A stretch of DNA of 64,000 nucleotides. Origin: Brevibacterium spongiae. GTDB taxonomy: Bacteria > Actinomycetota > Actinomycetes > Actinomycetales > Brevibacteriaceae. Position numbers and translations under genes: made by a program. Location: positions 1,364,001-1,428,000 of the forward strand of contig NZ_CP093443.1 in the NCBI RefSeq assembly GCF_026168515.1. The letters run 5' to 3'. Shown piece after piece: positions 50,789 through 60,460 of the stretch. Below the pieces are notes generated by a model that did not search any database, was not told where the DNA came from, and saw only the letters and a list, made by a program, of their open reading frames with translations. The stretch's first letter is position 1. The number at the start of each line of letters is the position of its first letter.

Positions 50789-52786
50789 TCAGAAGTCGAA
50801 GAATTCGACCGTGAGCTTGTCCCCGTCGATCTTCACGCTTCCCGACACCGACAGCGAATTGCCGTTGGAGAAGTACGAGGATCCGGCCTTCGTGCCGTCG
50901 ACGGAGAAGTCGAACTTGCCGGGCTTCTCAGTGAAGAACGAACCGGTGTTCGTATCGCCGGCACCGAAGCTGGCCTTCACCTTGGGCTTGTCCTTGAGGC
51001 TCCACTTCGCGGTTCCGTCCTTCGCCAGATCATCGAGTTCCTTGTCCGAACCGCTGACCGGGATCTCGGTCGGGTCGAACTTGATGAACTTGCACTTGGG
51101 CTTGATGCTCTTATTGTCGAAGCACTTCTTGATCTCTTTGTCGACCTGCTTCTGCACTTCGTCCTGGAACGCGCTCGTCGGCGACAGATCGAGGTTGAGC
51201 GTCGTGGGCGAGACCTGGCCCTCGTTCGGCTGGCCGCCCGGAGCGAAGGCCTTCGGGAAGTTCACACCTGCGGTGTCAGAGGCCTCCGAGACCCACTTGC
51301 TCTTGGGAATCTTGAAGTCGTAGTTGCCGGGGTAGACGGCGAACGAGGTGGTTCCCGACTTCGCCGTGTAGTCCTGCCCGTTGACAGTGAGGCCGTCAGC
51401 GGCGGGGACGTCGAGCGAGATGACGTTGAGTTCGGGGCCGGTCAGCTTCCATTTGTCGAAGAACAGATCCTGTTTGCCGTCCTTCTTCGCCGCCAACTCG
51501 ACGTTGTACTGGCTGCCGTCGAGTTCGTAGGACACGATGACTTTGCCCTTGTCGCCGTCGACCTTGGAGGATTCGACCTTGGCCTTCTCGATCTTCGCCG
51601 AGGATGCCTCGGTGAAGTTCTTCGACAGCAGATCGAGGTTCGTTCCCTCGGGACGCGGTGACGGCGCGATCTTCTCCGCGGCAGCGAAGTCACCCTTATT
51701 CAGTGCGGCGATGTAGTCCTCGGCCACCTTGTCGGGGCCGTAGTTGTTCTTGTTCACGCTGCCGACGACGAGGAAGCCGACGAGAACGAGGATGGCGACG
51801 AGCGCCACGGCACCGAGAGTGATGAAGAGCGGAAGCTTGCTCTTCTTGGTCTTCTCGGGGCGAGAATCGGCTCGTGTCGCCGCGGCCTGCGAACCCGCGA
51901 ATCCCGGAGCCGGCGCCGGTTGCGGAATGGCCTGCGACTGGCCGGGACCGGATCCGGTCCGTTGGGTGTTCGGTCCCGAACCGGTCTGGTACTGGTTCTG
52001 CTGGTATCGGCCCGGCTGGTTGGGCTGCCCCGGCTGGTTGGGGCCGGCTTGATTCTGCGCTCCGGGGTACGGTGCAGCGCCCGGGTACTGACCACCTTGC
52101 GGCTGGCTGCCCGGGTACTGCCCTGACGGGCTCGGCGCACCCTGGTTCTGCCCGTTCTGGAACGGCGCGTTCGGTCCGCTCTGGTACTGAGTGTTCGGTC
52201 CGCTCGATCCGTTCTGGGCACCGGGGTTCGAGTGCTGAGGGGCCTGGTTCGACTGCGGAGAGGCCGGGGCCACGGTCGGTCGTGCCGTGGGCTCATTCCC
52301 GGGCTGTCCCAGAGGAGGCGCCTTGTCGTCGGAGAATGCAGACGCCGCCGACTCCGGCGGTGCGGAGGAATCCGACGGTCCGGTTGAGCTGCTCTCGGAT
52401 GAGCCGTTCTGTGCCGATGGTGTGTCTTGCGCAGAACCGGCAGCCTGAGCGGAAGAGTCGTCACCGAAGCCAGGTGCTGGCATAGCCTGGGTCGCCTCGG
52501 AGGAGTCCGAACCCGCCGCGGTCTCCGCAGGCTTCGAGTCGTCGGGGGAACCCTGCGCCTCGGTCGGTGAGGGGTCCGAGGGGTGTGGCGAGTCATCTGC
52601 GGAGTTCGCCGCAGGGTCGCCGGTCTGCTCGGGTCGAGTCGACTCCGACGATGTCACTTCGTCGGCCGCTGCCGAACCCTTGGCGCCTTCATCAGTTCGC
52701 GGATCCGAATTCGGCTTCGGTCCGCCCGTCTCCGGAGGCTCGTTGGGTGGTGGCGGGAAATTGGGGTGATCGTTCCCGTTGCTCAT
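50789..52786 (-). CDS. Large membrane-anchored protein with Pro/Gln/Gly-rich cytoplasmic half
   Basis: 665 residues, not assigned to a known function. Residues 1-~310 are low-complexity (Pro, Gln, Ser, Asn, Gly; repeated GQYPG/GPNQPGQ-like blocks) and surely disordered. One membrane helix at ~316-341 (LPLFITLGAVALVAILVLVG) follows a basic KKSK stretch, so the N-terminal half should be inside the cell. The outer ~320 residues begin with a segment like an NTF2/DUF4878 fold (KVAEDYIAALNKGDFAAAEKIA) and continue with beta-rich, Lys/Asp-rich sequence with one Cys pair (KKCFDNKSIKPKCKF). Start at 52786 has AAGGA upstream. Possibly a cell-envelope sensor. Confidence 0.75.
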   Translation of the reverse strand: MSNGNDHPNFPPPPNEPPETGGPKPNSDPRTDEGAKGSAAADEVTSSESTRPEQTGDPAANSADDSPHPSDPSPTEAQGSPDDSKPAETAAGSDSSEATQAMPAPGFGDDSSAQAAGSAQDTPSAQNGSSESSSTGPSDSSAPPESAASAFSDDKAPPLGQPGNEPTARPTVAPASPQSNQAPQHSNPGAQNGSSGPNTQYQSGPNAPFQNGQNQGAPSPSGQYPGSQPQGGQYPGAAPYPGAQNQAGPNQPGQPNQPGRYQQNQYQTGSGPNTQRTGSGPGQSQAIPQPAPAPGFAGSQAAATRADSRPEKTKKSKLPLFITLGAVALVAILVLVGFLVVGSVNKNNYGPDKVAEDYIAALNKGDFAAAEKIAPSPRPEGTNLDLLSKNFTEASSAKIEKAKVESSKVDGDKGKVIVSYELDGSQYNVELAAKKDGKQDLFFDKWKLTGPELNVISLDVPAADGLTVNGQDYTAKSGTTSFAVYPGNYDFKIPKSKWVSEASDTAGVNFPKAFAPGGQPNEGQVSPTTLNLDLSPTSAFQDEVQKQVDKEIKKCFDNKSIKPKCKFIKFDPTEIPVSGSDKELDDLAKDGTAKWSLKDKPKVKASFGAGDTNTGSFFTEKPGKFDFSVDGTKAGSSYFSNGNSLSVSGSVKIDGDKLTVEFFDF

Positions 52787-52893
52787 CGTTGGGTTCATCC
52801 TTTGCGTGTACAAGCCTGTCCTGGCGCAATTGTACTTCCCAGAACAGGGAATCGCGTGGTCAATACCAGGAAGCCGCCCCGAAGTCAGCGAAA

Positions 52894-54228
52894 ATGGTCG
52901 TGATGCACACTTCTCCTCACCCCCAGCCCTACCGTCGCGCGATTCTGGCAGCCCTGCTCGAAGTCGTGAAGATCGACCTCATCGTCGTCCCCGCCGGCTT
53001 CGTCGCGGCCATCGCCTTCTGGATCATCGGACTCGGCTCACAGCTGCCCTATTCGGCGATTCCCGAATGGGCATTCGCGCTGTGGGCCGCGGTCACCGGG
53101 CTGAGCGTGTCCACCCTCGGCTTCGAGTTCTCCATCGCACCCACCCTCGTCACCATCGGGCTGTGGTTCCTCGTGGCAGGGGCTGCGAAACGGCTGGTCG
53201 AGGGCACCGCCGTTGACGCCCCTGAACCCGATGAGGACGAACCCGGTCGGTGGTGGGGCCTGATGACGGCAGCACTGGGCACCTTCGTCGTCGCCTACGC
53301 CGGCCCCCTGCTCGCGTTCGCCATCATCGTCGGAAACGCGGACTTCACTCCGTTCGGGTTCCTGCGCCTCCTCCTCTTCCTCCTCACTGCCGTGGGATGC
53401 GGCTTCCTCCGTGTCCGCGGCATCGGCGACATTCCCGGCCTGCGCATCCTCGACGACGAAGTGTGGGCCAGCGGAATCCGCCTGGCTCGTCGCCTGCTGT
53501 GGGGTGCACTGGCGGTGGCAGCGCTCGTGATCGCCGGCGGCTTCGTGCTCCGCTGGGACGCAGCGACCGACTCCATGCAGGCCTACAGCTCACCGCTGGC
53601 CGCCGGCATCGGGCTGCTCATCGTGCAGATCCTCTTCGCCCCGGGAATCCTCTATTCGGCGCTGTCATGGAGCGCCGGCACGGGAGTCGTCGTCGGGGGA
53701 GGCGACGTCAGCTCGGCTTTCCGGGCGACGTCCTCGCAGGTGCCCGATGTGCCGGTGCTGCAGCTGCTCAGCGGCGAGTATCCCGCCTGGACGGTCGCGG
53801 CTCCGGCGGTGCTCGTCCTCCTGGGTCTGCTGTGCACGATCCTCGGGCGGAATCGGGCCCGCGAGGTCGCAGACAGTTCGTGGTCGGGCCTCGGCGTCGC
53901 CGCAGGTTTCGTCTTTGCCGCGTTCGTCGTCTTCGGGCTCTTCTCACGTGGAGCTCTGGGACCGGTCGGCCTCTCGGGCTTCGGCCCTACGCCGCTGCTG
54001 TCGGCAACGGCGATGACGGCATGGATCGCGGTGGGCCTGGCCGCCGGGCTTCTGCTCATCCGTCTGTCGAGTCTGCAGCAGGAAACTGCCGACGGTGATG
54101 CTGACTTCGGCGATGACTTCGCAGGATTCGACCACGAGGACGCGGATCACAGCGATGTGGATCTCAGCGAAGCCGAACCGGATGCCTCAGACCGTGAGAG
54201 CACCGGAGGCGAAGAGGACCTGCGGTGA
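52894..54228 (+). CDS. DUF6350 polytopic membrane protein
   Basis: 444 residues with roughly ten to twelve hydrophobic helices and a hydrophilic acidic C-terminal tail (~400-444, Asp/Glu/Ser rich). Matches the actinobacterial DUF6350 family, usually encoded just upstream of purN-purH as here. Function unknown. Start uncertain: ATG at 52894 or 52903; neither has a ribosome binding site, and GAAAAT (52890-52895) would suit leaderless initiation at 52903. Confidence 0.8.
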   Translation: MVVMHTSPHPQPYRRAILAALLEVVKIDLIVVPAGFVAAIAFWIIGLGSQLPYSAIPEWAFALWAAVTGLSVSTLGFEFSIAPTLVTIGLWFLVAGAAKRLVEGTAVDAPEPDEDEPGRWWGLMTAALGTFVVAYAGPLLAFAIIVGNADFTPFGFLRLLLFLLTAVGCGFLRVRGIGDIPGLRILDDEVWASGIRLARRLLWGALAVAALVIAGGFVLRWDAATDSMQAYSSPLAAGIGLLIVQILFAPGILYSALSWSAGTGVVVGGGDVSSAFRATSSQVPDVPVLQLLSGEYPAWTVAAPAVLVLLGLLCTILGRNRAREVADSSWSGLGVAAGFVFAAFVVFGLFSRGALGPVGLSGFGPTPLLSATAMTAWIAVGLAAGLLLIRLSSLQQETADGDADFGDDFAGFDHEDADHSDVDLSEAEPDASDRESTGGEEDLR

Positions 54229-54327
54229 GAGCAGACCTGCGATAAGACCGTTGTCGCGATAGGACCGCAAGCGCGGGAAGCCGAACCGCACGCGCGGGCA
54301 GTCGATCAGGTCAGGAAAATGCTGGGT

Positions 54328-54780
54328 TCAGTTGGTGCCGGGCAGGTCGAGATCCTGCCCGGTGATCTGCTTGAACCAGTCACCGAGTCCCGACTGGTAT
54401 TCGCTGCTGCAGGAGAGCTGTGCCTGCTGCGTGATCGCATCCCGCAGGCACTCCTCGTACTTCGACTGCACCGGCCAGAGGATGATCGACGACGCCGTCG
54501 AGAAGATGAGATAGAGGCTGAGCAGACCGCCGAGGATGCCCAACGACATGTTCCGACGCTGCTTGGTCTTGACCACGGCGACGATGTACTTCACCGACCA
54601 TACGATCGCGGCGATGGAGAAGCCGATGGCCGCGAGCTTGAACGGCAGCTGATAGGTGAACGTCAGAACTGACGCGAGGATCAGCAGGATCAGGACGAGC
54701 CCGTGTCGTGCCGGTGCGGCCTGCTTCTCCTCTTCAGGAGTCGGCGCCTTCTTCTCTTCAGTGCTGTGTGGTGACGTCAC
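54328..54780 (-). CDS. Small membrane protein of unknown function
   Basis: 150 residues. A charged N terminus (about 25 residues, Glu/Lys/Pro rich), then three hydrophobic segments (~28-48, 50-68, 82-104) and a soluble C-terminal part with two cysteines (YEECLRDAIT..., LSCSSEYQSG) that could form a disulfide outside the membrane. No family recognised. GTG start at 54780 with a CAAACT box 6 nt upstream. Opposite in direction to its neighbours DUF6350 and purN. Confidence 0.7.
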   Translation of the reverse strand: MTSPHSTEEKKAPTPEEEKQAAPARHGLVLILLILASVLTFTYQLPFKLAAIGFSIAAIVWSVKYIVAVVKTKQRRNMSLGILGGLLSLYLIFSTASSIILWPVQSKYEECLRDAITQQAQLSCSSEYQSGLGDWFKQITGQDLDLPGTN

Positions 54781-54882
54781 CCCGCCAGTTTGTCATAGTC
54801 ATCTGACAAATGCCTCGGCGGGCCGTCTGCACATGATGACGGCGAGGAGACCGGGCCCTGCCCCAGACGTTAGACTGGTCGG

Positions 54883-55506
54883 GTGCGCATCGTTCTTCTG
54901 GCCTCAGGATCCGGTACCCTCACCCAGGCAGTCATCGACGCCTTCGCCGACGGGAAGCGCGACATCGACATCCTCGCCGTCGGCTCGGATTCGCCCACGG
55001 CCGGTGTGCTGGAACGGGCCCGGGCGCACAATATCTCCACGTTCGTCGTCCGTCCCAAGGACTTCGCCGACCGCGAGGCGTGGGACTCAGCGCTGCGGGA
55101 CACCGTCGCCGAACTCGCACCCGACTGGGTGGTCTCGGCGGGGTTCATGCGCATCCTCGGCGAGAGCTTCGTCGCAGCGTTCCCGTCCCGAATCATCAAT
55201 ACGCACCCGGCGCTGCTGCCGTCGTTTCCCGGCGCCCACGGCGTCCGCGACGCCCTCGCGCACGGAGTGAAGCTGACCGGCGGCACCATCCACCTCGTCG
55301 ATACCGGCGTCGATACCGGACCGATCATCACCCAATATGCAGTGCCGATCGGAGACGACGACACCGAAGAGACCGTGCACGAGCGCATCAAGGCCCGTGA
55401 ACGCGAAGAGCTGGTGCGGCTGCTTGCGCACCTGGCCCACACCGACCTCGTCGTCGACGGTCGGCATGTCCGCGGATATGCCGCCTCGGCGATGACCGCC
55501 ATTTGA
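54883..55506 (+). CDS. purN: Phosphoribosylglycinamide formyltransferase
   Basis: 207 residues, folate-dependent GAR transformylase, third step of purine synthesis. [19 protein letters not shown] is the N-terminal phosphate site, [22 protein letters not shown] holds the catalytic Asn/His, and [16 protein letters not shown] the catalytic Asp. GTG start with TAGACT (54871-54876) 6 nt upstream and no ribosome binding site, so probably leaderless. Followed by purH, which uses the same formyl donor. Confidence 0.95.
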   Translation: MRIVLLASGSGTLTQAVIDAFADGKRDIDILAVGSDSPTAGVLERARAHNISTFVVRPKDFADREAWDSALRDTVAELAPDWVVSAGFMRILGESFVAAFPSRIINTHPALLPSFPGAHGVRDALAHGVKLTGGTIHLVDTGVDTGPIITQYAVPIGDDDTEETVHERIKAREREELVRLLAHLAHTDLVVDGRHVRGYAASAMTAI

Positions 55507-55556
55507 CCCCCAGCCGTGAGAACAACCGACCGGCGACCGAACCTCAAGGAGGATCA

Positions 55557-57101
55557 GTGACAGGAACCCGCGCGATCAAGAGGGCGCTCATCAGCGTCTA
55601 TGACAAGACCGGGTTGGCCGAGCTGGCCCGCGGACTCCACGATGCCGGAGTCCAGATCGTGTCGACCGGCTCAACGGCCGCGAAGATCGCCGAGGCGGGT
55701 GCCGAGGTGACGAAGGTCGAGGAGCTGACAGGGTTTCCCGAATGCCTCGAAGGCCGCGTGAAGACCCTCCATCCGCGGGTGCACGCGGGAATCCTCGCCG
55801 ATTCCCGCAAACCTGAGCACCTGGAGCAGCTCAGCGAACTCGAGATCGAACCCTTCGACCTCGTCGTCGTCAACCTCTATCCCTTCGCAGACACTGTCGC
55901 CAGCGGTGCCGGCTTCGACGACTGCATCGAGCAGATCGACATCGGCGGACCCTCGATGGTCCGAGCAGCGGCAAAGAACCACCCCACCGTCACCGTCGTC
56001 ACCGATCCGGCCGACTACTCTGCGGTGCTCGAAGCCGCCGCCGGTGAGGGATTCGACCTCACCGCTCGACGGTCCTTCGCCGCGCGTGCGTTCGCACACA
56101 CCGCCGCGTATGACTCGGCCGTGGCGTCGTGGTTCGCCGCAGAACTCGCCACCGACGAGAACCCCGCATTCGCCGGTCTCACCGGTGAGAAGATCGCGGA
56201 CCTGCGCTACGGCGAGAACCCGCACCAGGCAGCCGCCGTCTACTCCGACGGCACCCGCGGCATCGCCGGGGCCAAGCTGCTCGGCGGCAAGGCGATGTCG
56301 TACAACAACTACACCGACACCGATGCCGCGATCCGTGCCGCCTTCGACTTCGATCAGCCTGCCGTGGCCATCATCAAGCACGCGAACCCGTGCGGCATCG
56401 CCGTCGCGGATTCCGCTGCTGCCGCCCACCGGGCCGCCCACGACTGTGATCCGCTTTCGGCCTACGGCGGTGTGATCGCCACGAACCGGGAAGTCGACGC
56501 CGACCTGGCCGCATCGATCAAGCCGATCTTCACCGAATGTCTGGCCGCACCATCCTTCAGTGCCGAAGCACTCGAAATCCTGTCGGCGAAGAAGAACCTG
56601 CGTCTGCTCGAACTCGGAGACATCGACGTGGCCGAGACCGAGATCAAACCGATCAGCGGAGGCTTCCTCGTCCAGGACCGTGATGCGTTCCAAGCCGACG
56701 GGGATTCGTCGCAGAACTGGACGCTGGCAGCCGGTCCCGCAGCGAGTCCGGAGGTCCTCGCCGACCTCGAGTTCGCGTGGAAGGCAGGACGAGCAGTGAA
56801 GTCCAACGCGATCCTGCTGGCCAAGGACGGCGCATCCGTGGGCGTGGGTATGGGACAGGTCAACCGGGTCGATTCGGCGAAGCTGGCCGTCGAGCGTGCC
56901 GGTGCCGAACGCGCCGCCGGTGCCGTGTCATCCTCAGACGCCTTCTTCCCGTTCCCTGACGGTCTGCAGATCCTCATCGACGCCGGAGTCACCGCTGTCG
57001 TGCAGCCAGGCGGATCGATCCGCGACGAGGAGGTCATCGCGGCGGCCGAAGAGGCCGGCATCACGATGTACCTGACCGGGAGCCGCCATTTCTTCCACTG
57101 A
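55557..57101 (+). CDS. purH: Bifunctional AICAR transformylase/IMP cyclohydrolase
   Basis: 514 residues. N-terminal cyclohydrolase domain (~1-195: [49 protein letters not shown]) and C-terminal AICAR transformylase domain ([43 protein letters not shown], final [13 protein letters not shown]). Last two steps to IMP. GTG start at 55557 with AAGGAGGA, the better choice over upstream codons. Confidence 0.97.
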   Translation: MTGTRAIKRALISVYDKTGLAELARGLHDAGVQIVSTGSTAAKIAEAGAEVTKVEELTGFPECLEGRVKTLHPRVHAGILADSRKPEHLEQLSELEIEPFDLVVVNLYPFADTVASGAGFDDCIEQIDIGGPSMVRAAAKNHPTVTVVTDPADYSAVLEAAAGEGFDLTARRSFAARAFAHTAAYDSAVASWFAAELATDENPAFAGLTGEKIADLRYGENPHQAAAVYSDGTRGIAGAKLLGGKAMSYNNYTDTDAAIRAAFDFDQPAVAIIKHANPCGIAVADSAAAAHRAAHDCDPLSAYGGVIATNREVDADLAASIKPIFTECLAAPSFSAEALEILSAKKNLRLLELGDIDVAETEIKPISGGFLVQDRDAFQADGDSSQNWTLAAGPAASPEVLADLEFAWKAGRAVKSNAILLAKDGASVGVGMGQVNRVDSAKLAVERAGAERAAGAVSSSDAFFPFPDGLQILIDAGVTAVVQPGGSIRDEEVIAAAEEAGITMYLTGSRHFFH

Positions 57102-57207
57102 GACGAAGCGACCTCACCCCCGTCATGCACGGCGGGGGAGAGGGCCGATCGCGAAACGGTGGATCTACTGGAAGCGACGGTATGCACATCCGACCAGGCG
57201 CGATTGG

Positions 57208-57444
57208 GTGCTGCTCGGCTGCCTCCTCGGCGCCATAGCGGCCGCGGCCTGCTCCTTCATCGACTTCCGTGTGGGAGCCGTGGTGCTGGCGGTCGTGCCG
57301 ACGAGCCTTGCCGTGATGCGGGCGATGCCCGCGCCGTGGAACGAGGCGTGGACCAACAGGTCGAAGGTCGTCGACATCACCACGTGCCTCCTGTTCGCAG
57401 CGCTGCTCGTCGTCCTGGCCTTCATCGTGCCGACCTCCAGATGA
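57208..57444 (+). CDS. DUF3017-like small membrane protein
   Basis: 78 residues from GTG 57208, with two or three hydrophobic segments; WTNRSKVVDITTCLLFAALLVVLAFIVP resembles the end of DUF3017 proteins, which follow purH in many actinobacteria. The true N terminus may be longer: the frame stays open back to 57076 and encodes a plausible basic stretch (RWIYWKRRYAHPTRRDW), but has no ATG, GTG or TTG there. A purine-rich GGGGGAGAGG (57133-57142) lies shortly before an in-frame ATC. Function unknown. Confidence 0.6.
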   Translation: MLLGCLLGAIAAAACSFIDFRVGAVVLAVVPTSLAVMRAMPAPWNEAWTNRSKVVDITTCLLFAALLVVLAFIVPTSR

Positions 57445-57563
57445 CAAGGACTATGTGCATTCGCTGGGAAACGAGACGCACCGGTGTCGCGACCACGGAA
57501 TAAGTGGCAGGGTGAAAGACGTCAAGAGGTTCGCAAGAACCTTTTCCGATGAAAGGAGACAGC

Positions 57564-57746
57564 ATGGGACTGGACGATCTGACAAACAAAGCCAAGGACG
57601 CCATGAATAGCGATAAGGGTGAAGAGATCAGCGACCAGGGCCTGGACAAGGCTGCTGACGCCGCCAACAACGCCTCCGGTGGAAAATTCGAAGACCAGAT
57701 CAACAAGGGTCGCGAAGGAGCCGACGGCAAGTTCGGCAATGAATGA
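57564..57746 (+). CDS. Small hydrophilic MT0933/Rv0909-like protein
   Basis: 60 residues, Lys/Asp/Ala/Gly rich, probably largely helical or disordered (MGLDDLTNKAKDAMNSDKG..., KFEDQINKGREGADGKFGNE). Resembles the MT0933-type 'antitoxin' family (Rv0909) and CsbD-like stress proteins. No toxin gene is adjacent on either side, so an antitoxin role is doubtful; a stress-induced protein is as likely. Strong ribosome binding site GAAAGGAG before the ATG. Confidence 0.75.
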   Translation: MGLDDLTNKAKDAMNSDKGEEISDQGLDKAADAANNASGGKFEDQINKGREGADGKFGNE

Positions 57747-57778
57747 TCTTTAATCCATAGCCGCGTCCGGCATGGATG

Positions 57779-57812
57779 AGCGCCGAGGAGAACTCACGTT
57801 CTCCTCGGCGCT
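57779..57812. terminator. Bidirectional terminator
   Basis: Perfect 15-bp stem AGCGCCGAGGAGAAC with its complement and a TCAC loop, followed by TTCTCTGTTCTC on the plus side. Between convergent MT0933-like and pcrA genes. Confidence 0.85.
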
Positions 57813-57906
57813 TTCTCTGTTCTCGGGCCGGGTCAGGATCCGTCGTCGGCGCGGCCCCGCCACCGGGCAACCGGCCGCCCACCTGCTGCGTCCAGACGCC
57901 CGTGCG

Positions 57907-60417
57907 TCAGCCGAGCTTCTCGATCGGTGCGTATCGCAGCAGCAGACGCTTCGAACCTGCCGAACCGAAGTCGACGACGGCCACAGTCTTGTCGCCGACG
58001 CCATTGACCTCGGTGACCGTGCCGAGACCGAAGGACTCATGCGAGACCTTCTCTCCGACCTCGACGGAGATGACCTCACGATTGGGGCGGATCCGGTTGG
58101 GGAACCCTGCGACCGGCGACGAGGAGCTGGCACCGGAGCGAGACCGTGAGGAACCGCCCGAAGGTCGGGATGAACCGAAGCTGCGTGAACCACCCGAATA
58201 TCCGGATGTCGAGCCGCCGAAGCCGCCTGAACCGAAGCCACCGGAGAACCCGCCGGAGAAGCTTCCGGTGTTCTCCCAATTGATGAGGCTCTCCGGGATC
58301 TCGGCCAGGAACCGGCTCGGTGGATTGTACTGAGGCTGACCCCACATGCTGCGGGTCTCGGCGCGGGAGACGAGCAGCCGCTGCCTGGCACGCGTGAGTC
58401 CGACATACGCCAGACGGCGTTCCTCGGACAGCTCCTGCGGATTCTCGAACGACCTCGAATGTGGGAAGCCGCCGTCCTCGAGGCCGGTGAGGAACACGAC
58501 CGGGAACTCCAGTCCCTTGGCCGTATGCAAGGTCATGAGCGTGACCTGTCCCAGCTCGGCATCGGGGATCTGATCGGTGTCCGAAGCCAGAGCCACCTGT
58601 TCGAGGAACTGGTCGATCGCGGCCGGTCCGACACCGGGCGCGGATTCCTCGGTCTCGGCCTCCTCCGTGGAGGCGGTCGCCTCGGTGACGGTGTCATCGG
58701 TGGAGGCGGCCACCTCGGTGCCGGCTTCTGTCTCGTCCGAGGAATCCGCCTCAGCGACGGCGGCGGACTCACGAGTGGCGACGAAATCCTCGGCGACCGC
58801 GACGAGTTCGGCGAGGTTGTCGACGCGGGACTCATCCTGAGGGTCCGTGCTCTTCTGCAGCGATTCGAGGTACCCGGACTGCTCGAGGATCGCTTCGATG
58901 ACGCGTGAGAGTGGTGAGGATTCTGCAGTCGCGCGCAGATCCTGCATGAGGTCATAGAACTTCTGCACCGAAGTCAGCGCACGGGAACTCAGGTGAGGGA
59001 TCTCGTCGAGCCGACCCAAAGCGGTATAGAAGCTGATGCTCTCGCGGTCGGCGAAATCCGCGATGAGGCCCTCCGTGCGGTCGCCGATGGACCGCTTGGG
59101 CACATTGAGGATGCGGCGCAGATTCACGTCGTCATCGGGATTTGCGACCACACGCAGGTACGCGAGGGCGTCCTTGATCTCCTTGCGCTCGTAGAAGCGG
59201 GTGCCGCCGACGACCTTGTACGGAATGCCGGAGCGGACCAAGGCATCCTCGATCGCACGGGACTGGGCGTTGGTGCGGTAGAAGACGGCGAAATCGCCGT
59301 ACGTGTACTTCTCCTCATCGATGAGATCGTCGATGCGATCGACGATGAAACGTGCCTCGCCTTGCTCGTTCTCAGCGACCCAGCCGACGATCTGCTCGCC
59401 CGAACCCTCCGAGGTCCACAGCTTCTTCTCCCTGCGGTCATCGTTGTTGGCGATGACGGCGTTCGCCGCGTCGAGGATGTTCTGCGTCGACCGATAGTTC
59501 TGCTCGAGCAGGATGGTGTCCGCGTTCGGGAAGTCCTTCTCGAATTCGACGATGTTGCGGACCGTGGCACCGCGGAAAGCATAGATCGACTGGTCGGCGT
59601 CACCGACGACGGTGAGCTCGGCTCCGGTGGCACCGCCGGCTCCGTCTCCGGCCAGCGCCTTGATCAGCGCATACTGGGCCGGGTTCGTGTCCTGGTACTC
59701 GTCGACGAGGATATGGCGGAACCGGCGACGGTAGGAATCGGCCACCTCGGGGAAGGCCCCGAAGAGGTGGACTGTCTCGGCGATGAGGTCATCGAAGTCG
59801 AAGGCGTTGGCCAGGCGCAGCCGCGCGGTGTAGCGCTTGAAGACGTCGGCGAGCACCTCGTCGGCGGGATTGTTCGGCCGGGGGATGAAGTCGTCCGGGG
59901 TCTGCAGCTCGTTCTTGAGGTTCGAGATCCGGTGCAGGATCGCGCGCGGCGCGTACTTCTTCGTATCGAGGCCGAGCTCCTTGAGGATCTGAGCGACGAG
60001 GCGCTGCGCGTCCTGTGCGTCGTAGATCGTGAAATTCGACTTCATGCCCAGGACCTTCGCCTCGCGGCGGAGAATCCGGACACAGGAGGAGTGGAACGTC
60101 GAGACCCACATGGCGCGGGAGGCCGGGCCGACGATGGAGGACACGCGTTCGGCCATCTCTTTGGCGGCCTTGTTCGTGAACGTGATCGCCAGGACTTCGC
60201 CCGGATGTGCGCGACCCGTGGCCAGGGCATAGGCGATGCGCCGGGTGAGCACAGTGGTCTTGCCCGATCCGGCCCCGGCGACGATGAGCAGCGGGGACCC
60301 GGTATGGATCACAGCCTCGCGCTGTCTCGGGTTGAGCCCGGTGAGGAGTTCGGCCGCTCGGGAGTCGGCGCCGGCGGCATGGTCGGTGTGTTCAGCTGCA
60401 GCAGTCATGTCGCCCAT
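57907..60417 (-). CDS. pcrA: ATP-dependent DNA helicase PcrA/UvrD
   Basis: 836 residues, superfamily 1A helicase. Walker A AGAGSGKTT (47-55), Walker B/motif II VDEYQDTN, motif III GDADQSIYAFRGA, motif IV LEQNYRST, VVFLTGLEDGGFPH and LAYVGLTRARQRL (motif VI) are all present. Two unusual parts: an acidic Thr/Glu/Ala insert (~553-595) in domain 2B and a Gly/Ser/Phe-rich linker (~700-765) before the C-terminal Tudor-like domain that binds RNA polymerase in this family (KVSHESFGLGTVTEVNGVG). Acts in repair, replication fork clearance and transcription-coupled repair. Start 60417 or 60408. Confidence 0.95.
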   Translation of the reverse strand: MGDMTAAAEHTDHAAGADSRAAELLTGLNPRQREAVIHTGSPLLIVAGAGSGKTTVLTRRIAYALATGRAHPGEVLAITFTNKAAKEMAERVSSIVGPASRAMWVSTFHSSCVRILRREAKVLGMKSNFTIYDAQDAQRLVAQILKELGLDTKKYAPRAILHRISNLKNELQTPDDFIPRPNNPADEVLADVFKRYTARLRLANAFDFDDLIAETVHLFGAFPEVADSYRRRFRHILVDEYQDTNPAQYALIKALAGDGAGGATGAELTVVGDADQSIYAFRGATVRNIVEFEKDFPNADTILLEQNYRSTQNILDAANAVIANNDDRREKKLWTSEGSGEQIVGWVAENEQGEARFIVDRIDDLIDEEKYTYGDFAVFYRTNAQSRAIEDALVRSGIPYKVVGGTRFYERKEIKDALAYLRVVANPDDDVNLRRILNVPKRSIGDRTEGLIADFADRESISFYTALGRLDEIPHLSSRALTSVQKFYDLMQDLRATAESSPLSRVIEAILEQSGYLESLQKSTDPQDESRVDNLAELVAVAEDFVATRESAAVAEADSSDETEAGTEVAASTDDTVTEATASTEEAETEESAPGVGPAAIDQFLEQVALASDTDQIPDAELGQVTLMTLHTAKGLEFPVVFLTGLEDGGFPHSRSFENPQELSEERRLAYVGLTRARQRLLVSRAETRSMWGQPQYNPPSRFLAEIPESLINWENTGSFSGGFSGGFGSGGFGGSTSGYSGGSRSFGSSRPSGGSSRSRSGASSSSPVAGFPNRIRPNREVISVEVGEKVSHESFGLGTVTEVNGVGDKTVAVVDFGSAGSKRLLLRYAPIEKLG

Positions 60418-60460
60418 AACGATACCGCCCGGGTCGGACACGGCACGATTCCCCTCCATT

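Noticed and set aside
57564..57746. Toxin-antitoxin module
   Set aside because: No adjacent second small gene exists; a terminator and pcrA follow directly.
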